Below, in pieces: positions 1 through 8,172 of a DNA stretch of 64,000 nt. A program made the position numbers and the translations under genes. The notes beneath the pieces are model-generated. The model was not told the DNA's origin. It made no database searches and was given only the letters and a program-made list of their open reading frames with translations. Every line of letters starts with the position of its first letter. Positions within the stretch are counted from its first letter, which is position 1. The DNA is from Arthrobacter sp. AQ5-05 (GTDB lineage Bacteria; Actinomycetota; Actinomycetes; Actinomycetales; Micrococcaceae): NCBI RefSeq assembly GCF_003287975.1, contig NZ_QMKQ01000006.1, forward strand, positions 104,235-168,234, written 5' to 3'.

Positions 1-741
1 GGAGACCGGACCGGCACCGGAACCTCGAGCGTCTTTGGCCGACAAATGCGCTTTGACCTCTCCGAATCCTTCCCGCTGATCACCACCAAGCGGGTGCACT
101 TCAAATCCGTGGCCGTGGAGCTGCTGTGGTTCCTGCGCGGGGACTCGAACACCTCGTTCCTGCGCGAGAACGGCGTGAAGATCTGGGACGAGTGGGCCGA
201 CGAGAACGGCGAGCTCGGACCGGTCTACGGGGTGCAGTGGCGCTCCTGGCCCACCGCGGACGGACGGCACATCGACCAGATTTCGCAGGTCGTGGATTCG
301 CTGCGCAAGAACCCGGATTCGCGCCGGCACATCGTCTCGGCCTGGAACGTCGCCGAGATCGAGAACATGGCGCTGCCGCCCTGCCACGCGTTCTTCCAGT
401 TCTACGTGGCCGACGGCAAGCTTTCCTGCCAGCTCTACCAGCGCAGCGCCGACATGTTCCTGGGCGTTCCCTTCAACATCGCCTCCTACGCGCTGCTGAC
501 CTGCATGATGGCCGACCAGCTCGGCCTGCAACGCGGCGAGTTCATCTGGACCGGCGGGGACACCCACATCTACGACAACCACCTGGAGCAGGTCAAGGAG
601 CAGCTCACCCGCGAGCCGTACCCTTACCCGCGTCTGCGCATCACGCGCACCCCCGATTCGATCTTCGACTACACGCTCGAGGACTTCGTGATCGAGGACT
701 ACCAACACCACCCGACGATTAAGGCCCCCATCGCCGTATGA
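1..741 (+). CDS. thyA: Thymidylate synthase (5' end cut by window)
   Basis: Converts dUMP to dTMP using 5,10-methylene-tetrahydrofolate, leaving dihydrofolate. The frame is open from base 1 and reads the family's RTGTGT...FGRQMRFDL start region, so about 20 N-terminal residues lie outside the window; 246 residues are visible against about 264 in E. coli. The nucleophile is the Cys of [13 protein letters not shown] (codon 382-384). [18 protein letters not shown] and [10 protein letters not shown], the folate/dUMP-binding segments, are intact. The stop overlaps the folA start (ATGA), and DHFR recycles the dihydrofolate this enzyme makes, so the two are translationally coupled partners. ThyA rather than ThyX identity is clear. 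Confidence 0.97.
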   Translation, partial: GDRTGTGTSSVFGRQMRFDLSESFPLITTKRVHFKSVAVELLWFLRGDSNTSFLRENGVKIWDEWADENGELGPVYGVQWRSWPTADGRHIDQISQVVDSLRKNPDSRRHIVSAWNVAEIENMALPPCHAFFQFYVADGKLSCQLYQRSADMFLGVPFNIASYALLTCMMADQLGLQRGEFIWTGGDTHIYDNHLEQVKEQLTREPYPYPRLRITRTPDSIFDYTLEDFVIEDYQHHPTIKAPIAV

Positions 742-1310
742 GCAACCCAAACCAAGGCGCCGGACACCGCGCCGAAACCACCGCACCCGAACGCATCGGC
801 ATGATCTGGGCCGAGGCCGCGGACGGCATCATCGGCGCCAACGGCACCATGCCCTGGTCCCTGCCCGAGGACCTGGCCCATTTCAAGGCCACCACCATCG
901 GCCACCCGGTGATCATGGGCCGCAAGACCTGGGAGTCGTTCCCGGAAAAGTTCCGCCCGCTGCCCGGGCGCACCAACATCGTGATCACCCGCGATGGAAC
1001 ACGCCACGCGGCGCTGCGCAGTGCAGGAGCGGTGCCCGTCGCCACCGCCGGGGAAGCCCTGAAGGCCGCCCGCGCGGCCGAGGGCGCCGAAGAGATCTGG
1101 GTCATCGGCGGCGGCGAGATCTACTCGATGTTCGCCGGCCATGCCCACCTGGCTGTCAAGACCGTCATCAACGCCTCCCCGAAGGGCGACACCCGGGCCC
1201 CGGCACTGAATGGCGGCTGGAGCAAGTCGCTCTCGGAACCGGAGGCCGGATGGCTCACCGCTGCCAACGGCACGCAGTACCGCGTCGAGGCGTGGGAGCA
1301 GAAGGCATGA
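738..1310 (+). CDS. folA: Dihydrofolate reductase
   Basis: NADPH-dependent reduction of dihydrofolate to tetrahydrofolate in the cytosol. The 190-residue protein has [21 protein letters not shown] (substrate loop with the catalytic acidic residue), [11 protein letters not shown] and [11 protein letters not shown] (NADPH site), and WVIGGGEIY (second nucleotide loop). It has about 20 extra N-terminal residues ([19 protein letters not shown]) compared with a minimal DHFR; the start is set by the ATGA overlap with thyA. Its own stop overlaps the next start in the same way, so four genes form one tightly packed operon. Identity is firm. Confidence 0.95.
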   Translation: MSNPNQGAGHRAETTAPERIGMIWAEAADGIIGANGTMPWSLPEDLAHFKATTIGHPVIMGRKTWESFPEKFRPLPGRTNIVITRDGTRHAALRSAGAVPVATAGEALKAARAAEGAEEIWVIGGGEIYSMFAGHAHLAVKTVINASPKGDTRAPALNGGWSKSLSEPEAGWLTAANGTQYRVEAWEQKA

Positions 1311-1552
1311 AGGACGCCATCAACGCGCTGAAGACCAGCCCCGAGGGACTCTTTGTGCTCGGCTACATGCTCTTCCCGCTCTTCGCACTGATCCTTGCCG
1401 GGCTGGGCCTGTTCATGGTCCTGACCGGCTCCAAGATCATGGGTCTGGTGCTGTTGTTGGTCTTCACCCAGGTCTTCGCGTTCGGCTCGCTGAAGCTGGT
1501 GGGCATGCGCAAGGCGCTGCTGGCCGGGCAGGACGACGGCCCGGGCAAGTGA
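1307..1552 (+). CDS. Small two-helix membrane protein
   Basis: An 81-residue protein, MKDAINALK..., starting at the ATG that overlaps the folA stop (ATGA). Two hydrophobic segments are visible, about residues 14-38 (LFVLGYMLFPLFALILAGLG) and 42-63, followed by a short polar tail ending GQDDGPGK. No catalytic motif is present and I do not recognise the family. The next ORF overlaps its stop, so it is transcribed with thyA and folA. It could be a passenger of the nucleotide operon; no function is proposed. Confidence 0.72.
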   Translation: MKDAINALKTSPEGLFVLGYMLFPLFALILAGLGLFMVLTGSKIMGLVLLLVFTQVFAFGSLKLVGMRKALLAGQDDGPGK

Positions 1553-2049
1553 GCCACGCCCCCGGGGCACCCCGGCGGCCCGAACAGCCCAACCCGCCCG
1601 GCCGGCCCCGCAAGAGCATGTTCAAGTACTACGATCCCGAGCGCATCGAACGCGACAAGGCCGTGGTCCTGGCCCATGAACTGACCGTCGCCCGGGGCGA
1701 AAACCGCCGGCTGGTGCGCACCACCGACGGGGAGCTTTTCAGTTACCTGGCCGAAGAGATCGGTTTCACCACCGGCGGCGCCGGGCCGAAGATCACCACC
1801 GGGCCGGGCATGCTCTTTGGCGCGACCCTGTTCTGGATCGCGGTCCCGGCCCTGGGAATCTTCATCCTCGCGGGGCCGCCGGGCATCACGCCCGGGGAAT
1901 TGGCGGGACTGGTTTTTGCCGAACTGTTCATGATCGCCGGCGGCTGGTACTTCACGCACCTGGGCCGCGCCGAGCATCGCGCCCGGAAGCTGCGCAAGGC
2001 CCGCGGCCTGCCCAAGCCGCTGCTGGGTGCACCCCTGGACCTGCCCTGA
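1549..2049 (+). CDS. Membrane protein of unknown function
   Basis: From the GTG overlapping the previous stop (GTGA) the product is 166 residues; an ATG at 1618 (MFKYYDPERIERD) would give 143. I chose the GTG because it continues the chain of overlapping junctions, but the first 23 residues are Pro/Arg-rich and may not be translated. The soluble N-terminal half (FKYYDPERIERDKAVVLAHE, SYLAEEIGFTTGGAG) is followed by two membrane segments, GMLFGATLFWIAVPALGIFI and LAGLVFAELFMIAGGWYF, and a basic tail. Family not recognised. Confidence 0.68.
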   Translation: MSHAPGAPRRPEQPNPPGRPRKSMFKYYDPERIERDKAVVLAHELTVARGENRRLVRTTDGELFSYLAEEIGFTTGGAGPKITTGPGMLFGATLFWIAVPALGIFILAGPPGITPGELAGLVFAELFMIAGGWYFTHLGRAEHRARKLRKARGLPKPLLGAPLDLP

Positions 2050-2102
2050 GCGCGGGGACGGCGCACTGCGTAACCGAATCCGCGTGCGGGGCCTTCACCC
2101 CT

Positions 2103-2108
2103 TAAGCT
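2103..2108 (+). promoter_or_regulatory. -10 element of asd, leaderless
   Basis: TAAGCT lies 6 nt before the asd ATG, and no Shine-Dalgarno sequence is present. Transcription would begin at or next to the start codon. No convincing -35 is visible. Confidence 0.5.
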
Positions 2109-2114
2109 TGAACC

Positions 2115-3233
2115 ATGACTTCTTCCGTTGGCTTTGTCGGTTACCGCGGCATGGTCGGCTCCGTCCTGATGCAACGCATGCAGGACGAGGGCGACTTCGC
2201 GAACCTCGACCCCGTGTTCTTTTCCACCTCCAACGCCGGCGGCGCGGCCCCGGCCTTCGCCGAGGGCGCACCCGCATTGCAGGACGCCTACGACCTGGAC
2301 ACCCTGGCCAAGCTGCCGATCATCGTCACCGCCCAGGGCGGGGACTACACTTCGGCGGTCCACGGGGATTTGCGCAAGCGCGGCTGGGACGGCCTGTGGA
2401 TCGATGCGGCCTCCACGCTGCGCATGAACGACGACTCGGTGATCGTGCTTGACCCGGTCAACCGCAACGTCATCGACACGTCGCTGGCCGGCGGCACCAG
2501 GGACTTCGTGGGCGGCAACTGCACGGTCTCGTGCATGCTCATGGGCCTGGGCGGGCTGTTCACCAACGGGCTGGTCGAGTGGGGAACCTCGATGACCTAC
2601 CAGGCTGCCTCCGGCGGCGGCGCCCGGCACATGCGCGAGCTGCTGACCCAGTTCGGCGACATCAACAGCCACGTCGCCTCCGAGCTCGACGACCCGGCCT
2701 CCGCGATCCTGGAGATCGACCGCAAGGTCCTCGCCGCGCAGCGCGGCGGCCTGGACGCCACCCAGTTCGGCGTGCCGCTGGCCGGCTCGCTGATCCCGTG
2801 GATCGACGCGGATCTGGGCAACGGGCAGTCCAAGGAGGAGTGGAAGGCCGGGGTCGAGACCAACAAGATCCTGGGCAACACCGAGGCCAACAAGGTCGTC
2901 GTGGACGGTCTGTGCGTGCGCATCGGCGCCATGCGCTCACATTCCCAGGCGCTGACGCTCAAGCTCACCGAGGACCTGTCGGTCGCGGAGATCGAAAAGC
3001 TCTTGGCCGAGGACAACCAGTGGGCCAAGGTCGTGCCGAACACCAAGGACGCCACGGTCGACGCACTGACCCCGGTTGCCGCCTCCGGCACCCTGGACAT
3101 CCCGGTGGGACGCATCCGCAAGCTGGAGATGGGTCCGAAGTACATCTCCGCCTTCACCGTGGGCGACCAGCTGCTCTGGGGCGCGGCCGAGCCGCTGCGC
3201 CGCATGCTGGCCATCGCGCAGGGCCGCCTCTAG
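2115..3233 (+). CDS. asd: Aspartate-semialdehyde dehydrogenase
   Basis: Reduces aspartyl phosphate to aspartate semialdehyde with NADPH, the branch point to lysine/diaminopimelate, threonine and methionine. The 372-residue protein starts with the Rossmann segment [18 protein letters not shown], and has FFSTSNAGG, the nucleophile Cys136 in [13 protein letters not shown], and [12 protein letters not shown] with the catalytic His. Length and the [17 protein letters not shown] segment match the enterobacterial-type Asd rather than the roughly 340-residue form common in other actinobacteria. It stands alone, not beside lysC. The leaderless-type promoter and strong terminator make it a single-gene unit. 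Confidence 0.95.
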   Translation: MTSSVGFVGYRGMVGSVLMQRMQDEGDFANLDPVFFSTSNAGGAAPAFAEGAPALQDAYDLDTLAKLPIIVTAQGGDYTSAVHGDLRKRGWDGLWIDAASTLRMNDDSVIVLDPVNRNVIDTSLAGGTRDFVGGNCTVSCMLMGLGGLFTNGLVEWGTSMTYQAASGGGARHMRELLTQFGDINSHVASELDDPASAILEIDRKVLAAQRGGLDATQFGVPLAGSLIPWIDADLGNGQSKEEWKAGVETNKILGNTEANKVVVDGLCVRIGAMRSHSQALTLKLTEDLSVAEIEKLLAEDNQWAKVVPNTKDATVDALTPVAASGTLDIPVGRIRKLEMGPKYISAFTVGDQLLWGAAEPLRRMLAIAQGRL

Positions 3234-3245
3234 GCACGCCGCACG

Positions 3246-3300
3246 GGCCGGTCCCGGCCGCCGTTCCCCTGCTGGGGGCGGCGGCCGGGGCCGGCCTTTT
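3246..3300 (+). terminator. Rho-independent terminator of asd
   Basis: A 17-bp stem (GGCCGGTCCCGGCCGCC with GGCGGCCGGGGCCGGCC, one G-T pair) is followed by TTTT, 12 nt after the asd stop. Confidence 0.9.
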
Positions 3301-3365
3301 GCGTGCCACCGGCCCGCGGCCTTCCGGTCGGCCGCGGCCGCGTTCCGTTCCCTCCATCCATGGCC

Positions 3366-4544
3366 CTAGCTGCTGCGGAATTCCAGGTACGCCTCGATGC
3401 GCGCGGCAACCTGTGCGGCGCGCGCGGGGCTCCCCTCGCCCGACCCGCGCGCAGGTCCCGCCGCCGGCCCGGTTCCCTCCCCGGCGCCGAAGGGCACGAA
3501 GCGCCCCCGCCGCTGCTTGCCGGTGGCGGCCAGTTCCCAGGTGCCGACGGTTTGGCCTCCGGCGGCCACGGTGCGCAGGAAGATCCCGTTCTTCCCCGGG
3601 GTCACCGCCTGCACATGCTCCTGGGGCAGGGTCGCGGAGCGGTCCTTGTAGCCGAGCACGAACTCGTCGAACCCCGGAAGCGCCAGCACGCTGCGCGCCC
3701 CGGGCGGGTGCTCCCAGCGTTTTGCGTGTGCGGCGGCGAAATGGTGCGCGACCCCGCCCAGTTCGCGGCTGCCCAGCACCCCTGCCAGGTCCGCGACAGC
3801 GGCACGCACGGGCGTCAGCGGAATGCCGAGCCACCAGGCGCAATCGGCGACGGTGGCCGGGCCGTGGGACTCGAAGTAGGTGCGCACCAGCAATTTCAGC
3901 GCCCTGCGCGCGTCGGGCACCTCGGCCCCGGCCCGGATCCAGGACCCGGCGGCCATGAACAGCTGCCGGGTCTCGCTGCCGGGCTCCATGGGGCCCTGGA
4001 CGATGCCCCCGTGCAGGCTCGCGGCCACGATCAGGTGGTAGCCGCGCTGCCCGGCGATGCTTGAGCCGGACGCGGCAAAGGCGTCAAGCAACTCCGTGCG
4101 CGTGGCACCCGCCCCGGCGCAGCGCTCGCGCGCCACCTCGGCCAGGCGCGCGATTTCCGGTGCGGTGATGTCTTCCTGCGCCCGGGTGGCGGCCATCTTC
4201 GCGTTCATCCGCGGTGCCGTCACGCTCATGAGCCTGCCGTGCAGCGCCGGGTCGATGAGCATCAACGTGCCGCGGGCGCCCCAGCAACGGATGACCGAAC
4301 CGTCCGTCAGGGCCGCATGGATGTCGCTGAGCCCGGCACCGGGCAGCCGCACGCCCACCGCCCAGCACACCTGGGGCAGGTCCTGGGCCTGCATCATGCC
4401 CAGCGCGGCGACCACTTGCTGCGGCGTGGTGGCCGGCGCATCCAGGGTGGCCGGAGGAACACCCCGCAGCAGCCCCTGCGCGGCCAGGCGCAGGCGGGCG
4501 ACGGCGGTGGTGCGTGGGGTTCCGGGTGCCATGGTGCACCCCAC
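3366..4544 (-). CDS. Winged-helix protein, AlkZ/AlkX-like (HTH_42) DNA glycosylase candidate
   Basis: The 392-residue protein fits the HTH_42 superfamily of tandem winged-helix proteins. Members studied (Streptomyces AlkZ, E. coli AlkX/YcaQ) are DNA glycosylases that unhook interstrand crosslinks and depend on a Gln-hydrophobic-Gln motif. Here MMQAQDLPQ supplies Q52-A-Q54 at the expected place after the first helix. Later segments typical of the family are WGARGTLMLIDP, GPATVADCAWWLGI, LPGFDEFVLGYKDR and GIFLRTVAAGGQTVGTW. The start is 6 nt past the murB stop; ATG at 4532 is also possible. The C-terminal stretch around GEGTGPAAGPARGSGEGSP is a low-complexity insertion. Family placement is fairly sure; glycosylase activity is inference. 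Confidence 0.8.
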   Translation of the reverse strand: MGCTMAPGTPRTTAVARLRLAAQGLLRGVPPATLDAPATTPQQVVAALGMMQAQDLPQVCWAVGVRLPGAGLSDIHAALTDGSVIRCWGARGTLMLIDPALHGRLMSVTAPRMNAKMAATRAQEDITAPEIARLAEVARERCAGAGATRTELLDAFAASGSSIAGQRGYHLIVAASLHGGIVQGPMEPGSETRQLFMAAGSWIRAGAEVPDARRALKLLVRTYFESHGPATVADCAWWLGIPLTPVRAAVADLAGVLGSRELGGVAHHFAAAHAKRWEHPPGARSVLALPGFDEFVLGYKDRSATLPQEHVQAVTPGKNGIFLRTVAAGGQTVGTWELAATGKQRRGRFVPFGAGEGTGPAAGPARGSGEGSPARAAQVAARIEAYLEFRSS

Positions 4545-4550
4545 GATTCC

Positions 4551-5627
4551 CTACAGGGCGCAGCCGATCAAGAGCGGTTCGTTGTGCAGCTCGATGCCGA
4601 AGCGTTCGCGGACCCCGGCACGCACCGCGCGGGCGATGGCCAGCACGTCCGCGCTGGACGCGTGTCCGCGGTTGGTGATGGCCAGGGTGTGCTTCGTGGA
4701 CAGCGCCGCCCGACCGCCGGCCAGCCGTTCCCCGGCGGTGCCTTCCAACCCGAAGCCCTTGGCGAAGCCGGCCCTGTCGATCAGCCAGGCAGCCGAGAGC
4801 TTGACCATGCCGGGGGTGTCCACCGGGAAGTTCGGGGCCCCGGCGGGCAGCGAGTCGAGCACCGCGGCCGGCACGATCGGGTTGGTGAAGAAGGAACCGG
4901 TGGAAAAGGTGTCGCGGTCCGCGGCGTCCAGCACCATGCCCTTGGAGGCACGCAATTGGAGCACCGTGGCGCGCACCGCCGCGGCGTCGGCGCGTTCTCC
5001 CACCGACACGCCCAGGGTGCGGGCCAGCTCCTGGTAGCGGATCGGCGCGGAGTCGGGCCGGCGCTCCAGCGCGAAGGACACCGAGAGCACCACGTATTGC
5101 GGCGAGCCGTTGGTGGTGGTGCGCTTGAGCAGCGAATCGCGGTAGCCGAACCCCAGCCCGGCGTTTCCGAAGTAGGTGGTGAAGCCGGTGGCGCGTTCGT
5201 AGACCTTGGCCTCGAGCAACGTGTGGGCCACCTCGGAGCCGTAGGCGCCGACGTTCTGCACCGGGGTGGCCCCGGCCGATCCGGGGATCCCGGACAGGGC
5301 CTCGAGCCCCGAGAGCCCGGCGTCCAGGGTCTGGGCGACGGCGTCGTCCCACGGGTGCCCGGCGGCGATGTCCACGCGGATGCGACCGTCGGACAGCTCC
5401 TTGCCGATCGACACCCCCCGGTTGGCGATCTGCAGCACCGTGCCGGGGTACCCGGCGTCGTCGATCACCAGGTTCGAGCCGCCGGCAACGATCAGCAGTT
5501 CCTCCCCCGCCGCGTCCGCGGCCCCCACCGCGGCGGTGATCCGTGCCTCGGTGTCCGCACGGACGAAGGTGGCGGCGGGGCCGCCGACGCCGGTGGTGGT
5601 CAGGGGTGCGAGCAGCTGGGTGTTCAC
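4551..5627 (-). CDS. murB: UDP-N-acetylmuramate dehydrogenase
   Basis: FAD/NADPH enzyme that reduces UDP-GlcNAc-enolpyruvate to UDP-MurNAc in cytosolic peptidoglycan synthesis. The 358-residue product shows NTTTGVGGPA-type N-terminus (TTTGVGGPAATF), FAD-binding AGGSNLVI near residue 50, SGIPGSAGATPVQNVGAYG around 111-129, and the catalytic-serine segment STGSFFTNP. The long form with YRDSLLK and no truncated substrate domain resembles type I MurB. It is followed at once by the AlkZ-like gene and preceded by an MFS gene 12 nt away, so the minus-strand genes probably share transcripts. Confidence 0.95.
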   Translation of the reverse strand: MNTQLLAPLTTTGVGGPAATFVRADTEARITAAVGAADAAGEELLIVAGGSNLVIDDAGYPGTVLQIANRGVSIGKELSDGRIRVDIAAGHPWDDAVAQTLDAGLSGLEALSGIPGSAGATPVQNVGAYGSEVAHTLLEAKVYERATGFTTYFGNAGLGFGYRDSLLKRTTTNGSPQYVVLSVSFALERRPDSAPIRYQELARTLGVSVGERADAAAVRATVLQLRASKGMVLDAADRDTFSTGSFFTNPIVPAAVLDSLPAGAPNFPVDTPGMVKLSAAWLIDRAGFAKGFGLEGTAGERLAGGRAALSTKHTLAITNRGHASSADVLAIARAVRAGVRERFGIELHNEPLLIGCAL

Positions 5628-5639
5628 GGTGGTTGCGCC

Positions 5640-6830
5640 TTAGTGTTCGGAGGTGTTGGTTGCGGGTTCCGGCACGGCGGCGGCCTTGCGGGGGCCGGCG
5701 GCCGGGGCCAGGAAGAAGGAGATGACCACGAGGATGCCCACGTAGCCCAGGGCGTGCAGCAGCCCGACGCGGTCAGCCAGCAGGCCCAGCAGCGGGGGGC
5801 CGCCCAGGAACGCACCGTAGCCGATGGTGGAGACCACCGAGACCCGGGCGGCGGCGCGCATCGGGTCGTCCGAGGCCGCGGTCATCGCCACCGGGAAGCT
5901 CAGTGCGACCCCCAGTCCCCAAAACACCAGGGCCGCGAAGGCCGTGTGCAGGGAGGGCCCGAAGACGAACAGCAGCAGTCCGGCCAGGGTGGACGCCGCG
6001 GAGATCCGGATGACCACCACGCGCCCGAGCCGGGCCAGGACAAACCCGCCGCCGAGGCGGGCCAGGGTCATCGCGGTGACGAAGACCCCGTAGCCGATGG
6101 CACCCACGGAGTTGATGGCCCCGTAGCCGTCGGACAGGGCCAGGGCGACCCAGTCCCCCGCCGCGCCCTCGGCCAGCGCCATGCCGAGGACCAGCACGCC
6201 GAGCACCAGGGTGCGCGGTTCGCGCCAGGCATCGGCCAGCAGCGACTTGTTGGAGTGCCCGGACCCGGCGTTGGAGGCGTCGGGCCGAAAGGCCCTGGTG
6301 CCGGTGTGGATGATGGCCAGCACGGCCACGGACATCAATGCGAAGTGCCAGGAAATGGACAGGTGCAGCGCGGCGCCCAGGGCCCCGGCCGCGGCACCCA
6401 GCACGGTGCCCACGGAGAAGAAGCCGTGCAGCACCGGCATGATCGGCACGCCCAGGGCCCGTTCCATGGCGGCGCCCTGGACGTTGGAGGAGACGTTCCA
6501 GGCGGCGTTGCCGGCGCCCACGAGTCCCAGCGCCGTCCCGGTAAGCACCAGCGAGTGGAGCGCTGCCGCCGCGACGCCTACGGCAGCAAGTGCCACTGCG
6601 GTCAGCGAGGCGGCGAGCACCAGGGTCCGCTTGGAGCCCAGGCGCATGACCACGAATCCGGAGACCGAGACCGAGGCGAAGGACCCGGCCGTCATGCACA
6701 GCAGCAGCAGGCCGACCTCGCCGTGGCTCAGCCCCAGCGCGTCGCGCACCGAGGGCAGCCGGGAGACCAGCGTGGAGAGCATCAGCCCGGAGGCCAGGTA
6801 CAGCGCGAGCACGCCATTGCGCCAGGGCAT
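5640..6830 (-). CDS. MFS transporter (YbjJ-like)
   Basis: A 396-residue, very hydrophobic protein with about 12 predicted membrane segments. The opening LYLASGLMLSTLVSRLPSVRDALGLS and the loop motif VMRLGSKRTLVLAASL resemble the YbjJ-like branch of the major facilitator superfamily, whose substrates are largely unknown. The motif VLARLGRVVVIRI begins the second half. No substrate can be read from the sequence. It lies between the dehydratase pair and murB on the same strand, with 12 nt to murB, suggesting cotranscription rather than shared function. The tail EPATNTSEH is polar. Confidence 0.82.
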   Translation of the reverse strand: MPWRNGVLALYLASGLMLSTLVSRLPSVRDALGLSHGEVGLLLLCMTAGSFASVSVSGFVVMRLGSKRTLVLAASLTAVALAAVGVAAAALHSLVLTGTALGLVGAGNAAWNVSSNVQGAAMERALGVPIMPVLHGFFSVGTVLGAAAGALGAALHLSISWHFALMSVAVLAIIHTGTRAFRPDASNAGSGHSNKSLLADAWREPRTLVLGVLVLGMALAEGAAGDWVALALSDGYGAINSVGAIGYGVFVTAMTLARLGGGFVLARLGRVVVIRISAASTLAGLLLFVFGPSLHTAFAALVFWGLGVALSFPVAMTAASDDPMRAAARVSVVSTIGYGAFLGGPPLLGLLADRVGLLHALGYVGILVVISFFLAPAAGPRKAAAVPEPATNTSEH

Positions 6831-6889
6831 GACCCCGGGGTTGCCCCGGCGCCCCGCGGGGGCGGGCGATGCGGATTCCGATGCTGGTT

Positions 6890-7330
6890 TCAGAGCTGCA
6901 CCACGGCCTGGGCCTTGACCAGGACCTTGGTGCCCTCGACGCTGACCACCAGGTCCACGCGGGCGGTGCGGGCCTCGGTGTCCAGCGCGCCGATGGTGCC
7001 GACGATCTCGATGGCGGTGCCCCGGGTCTCGGACGGGTTGGTGCCGGCCGGGTCTGCCACCGGCACGGGCTTGGTAAAGCGGGTCTGGTAGTCGACGATG
7101 GCGCCGGGGTTTCCGGCCCAGTCGGCGACCAGCTGCACCGCGGCCCCCATGGTGAACATGCCGTGGGCGATCACCCCGGGCAGCCCGACCTCGGTGGCGA
7201 AGCGCTCGTTCCAGTGGATGGGGTTGAAGTCCCCCGAGGCCCCGGCATAGCGCACCAGGTCCGCGCGGTTCACGAAGACGGTGGCGGAGCCGATCTGCTG
7301 GCCCTTTTCAAGGGCGTCGAAGTCGATCAT
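6890..7330 (-). CDS. MaoC/hot-dog dehydratase, HadB-like subunit
   Basis: 146-residue hot-dog protein. The hydratase motif is present: Asp and His in RYAGASGDFNPIHWNERFA, then GLPGVIAHGMFTMGAAVQLV. Proteins of this kind hydrate or dehydrate (3R)-hydroxyacyl thioesters; in mycobacteria HadB pairs with HadA or HadC. Its ATG overlaps the upstream stop by one base (TAATG), so the two proteins are made together and probably form a heterodimer in which this subunit carries the active site. These bacteria do not make mycolic acids, so the acyl substrate is unknown. Confidence 0.85.
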   Translation of the reverse strand: MIDFDALEKGQQIGSATVFVNRADLVRYAGASGDFNPIHWNERFATEVGLPGVIAHGMFTMGAAVQLVADWAGNPGAIVDYQTRFTKPVPVADPAGTNPSETRGTAIEIVGTIGALDTEARTARVDLVVSVEGTKVLVKAQAVVQL

Positions 7331-7779
7331 TACTGGTCCTCTCCGCGTACCAAAATCGAGGAAACGGTGGTGGCGACCTTTTCGCCCTCGGTGGTGGCGA
7401 TCTCGGCGCGGGTGGAAATCATGGCCCCGCCGCCCATGGCGCGCACGGTGTCCACGTGCAATTCGGCAACCAGCTGGTCCCCGGCCACGATGGGACGGTG
7501 GTGGGTGAAGCGCTGGTCGGCGTGCACCACGCGGGAGAAGTCGATGCCGCTGTCGGAATCGTTGACCAGCAGCGCGTCGGCGCGCTGGGCCACGATGATC
7601 GCGAAGGTCGGCGGTGCCAGCAGGTCTCCGTGGCCCAGCTGCGCCGCGGCGTCCAGGTCGTAGTGGGCCCGGTGGGTGGCCTTCACGGCTGCGGCGAATT
7701 CGCGGATCTTTTCGCGGCCCACCACGTAGGGCTCCTGGGCCGGGTAGTTCCGGCCTGCCAAGTCGGGATTGATGCTCAT
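7330..7779 (-). CDS. MaoC N-terminal-like (FAS1-type) dehydratase, HadA-like subunit
   Basis: 149 residues, starting MSINPDLAGRNYPAQEPYVVG after a good ribosome site (AGGAG, 10 nt spacing). The segment HADQRFTHHRPIVAGDQL and APPTFAIIVAQ match the non-catalytic or stabilising half of two-subunit hydroxyacyl dehydratases. It lacks the DFNP.H active-site pattern seen in its downstream partner, which fits the HadA role. The pair lies upstream of the MFS gene and murB, the conserved surroundings I associate with this pair in related actinobacteria (from memory, not checked). Confidence 0.82.
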   Translation of the reverse strand: MSINPDLAGRNYPAQEPYVVGREKIREFAAAVKATHRAHYDLDAAAQLGHGDLLAPPTFAIIVAQRADALLVNDSDSGIDFSRVVHADQRFTHHRPIVAGDQLVAELHVDTVRAMGGGAMISTRAEIATTEGEKVATTVSSILVRGEDQ

Positions 7780-7846
7780 CGGTTGTGCCGCTCCTGTGTG
7801 GGACGAGTGCTGCTGCTTGGGTGAAAGATGTGGGCCCGGGGATCGG

Positions 7847-8140
7847 CTAGGGGGTGTCCCCGGGGGTGTTGTTGTTGCGCTTGCCGCGCTTGGGCGGCCG
7901 GGGCCGGACCAGTCCCTGGGAGACGCGCCAGGCCCTGGCGTCGCGGGCGCGGATCACCATCCCGATCAGGTGGGCCACCAGTCCGATGCCGATGATGCCC
8001 ATGGCCGTGTACATCAGCGGCCGGTTGTGCGTGTTGGCACCGATCAGGGCCAGGACGATGCCAGTGCCCGAAACCACCATCGACCCGATGGCCAGTTTCT
8101 TGTACAGTCCGGAAGAAGCTTCCCAGGGGGTATTGGTCAT
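7847..8140 (-). CDS. Small membrane protein, unrecognised
   Basis: 97 residues with two membrane segments (about 15-36, KLAIGSMVVSGTGIVLALIG, and 41-63, MYTAMGIIGIGLVAHLIGMV) and a basic tail, RPRPPKRGKRNNN. No enzymatic motif. The ATG is 6 nt behind TAGGAT, so translation is probably leaderless; the GGAG present is too close to the ATG to act. It is separated by 32 nt from the end of the DUF2797-like gene on the same strand. Function unknown. Confidence 0.72.
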   Translation of the reverse strand: MTNTPWEASSGLYKKLAIGSMVVSGTGIVLALIGANTHNRPLMYTAMGIIGIGLVAHLIGMVIRARDARAWRVSQGLVRPRPPKRGKRNNNTPGDTP

Positions 8141-8146
8141 GCTCCA

Positions 8147-8152
8147 ATCCTA
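8147..8152 (-). promoter_or_regulatory. -10 element, leaderless small membrane protein gene
   Basis: On the minus strand TAGGAT is followed by TGGAGC and the ATG at 8140. This is the same arrangement as asd, menD and other genes here. Confidence 0.45.
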
Positions 8153-8172
8153 ATTCAGCGCCGCAAATCGGC

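Noticed and set aside
4239..7091. 950-codon plus-strand frame
   Set aside because: It is the antisense of the AlkZ-like, murB and MFS genes, with Gly/Gln/His-rich filler typical of reversed GC-rich coding DNA.
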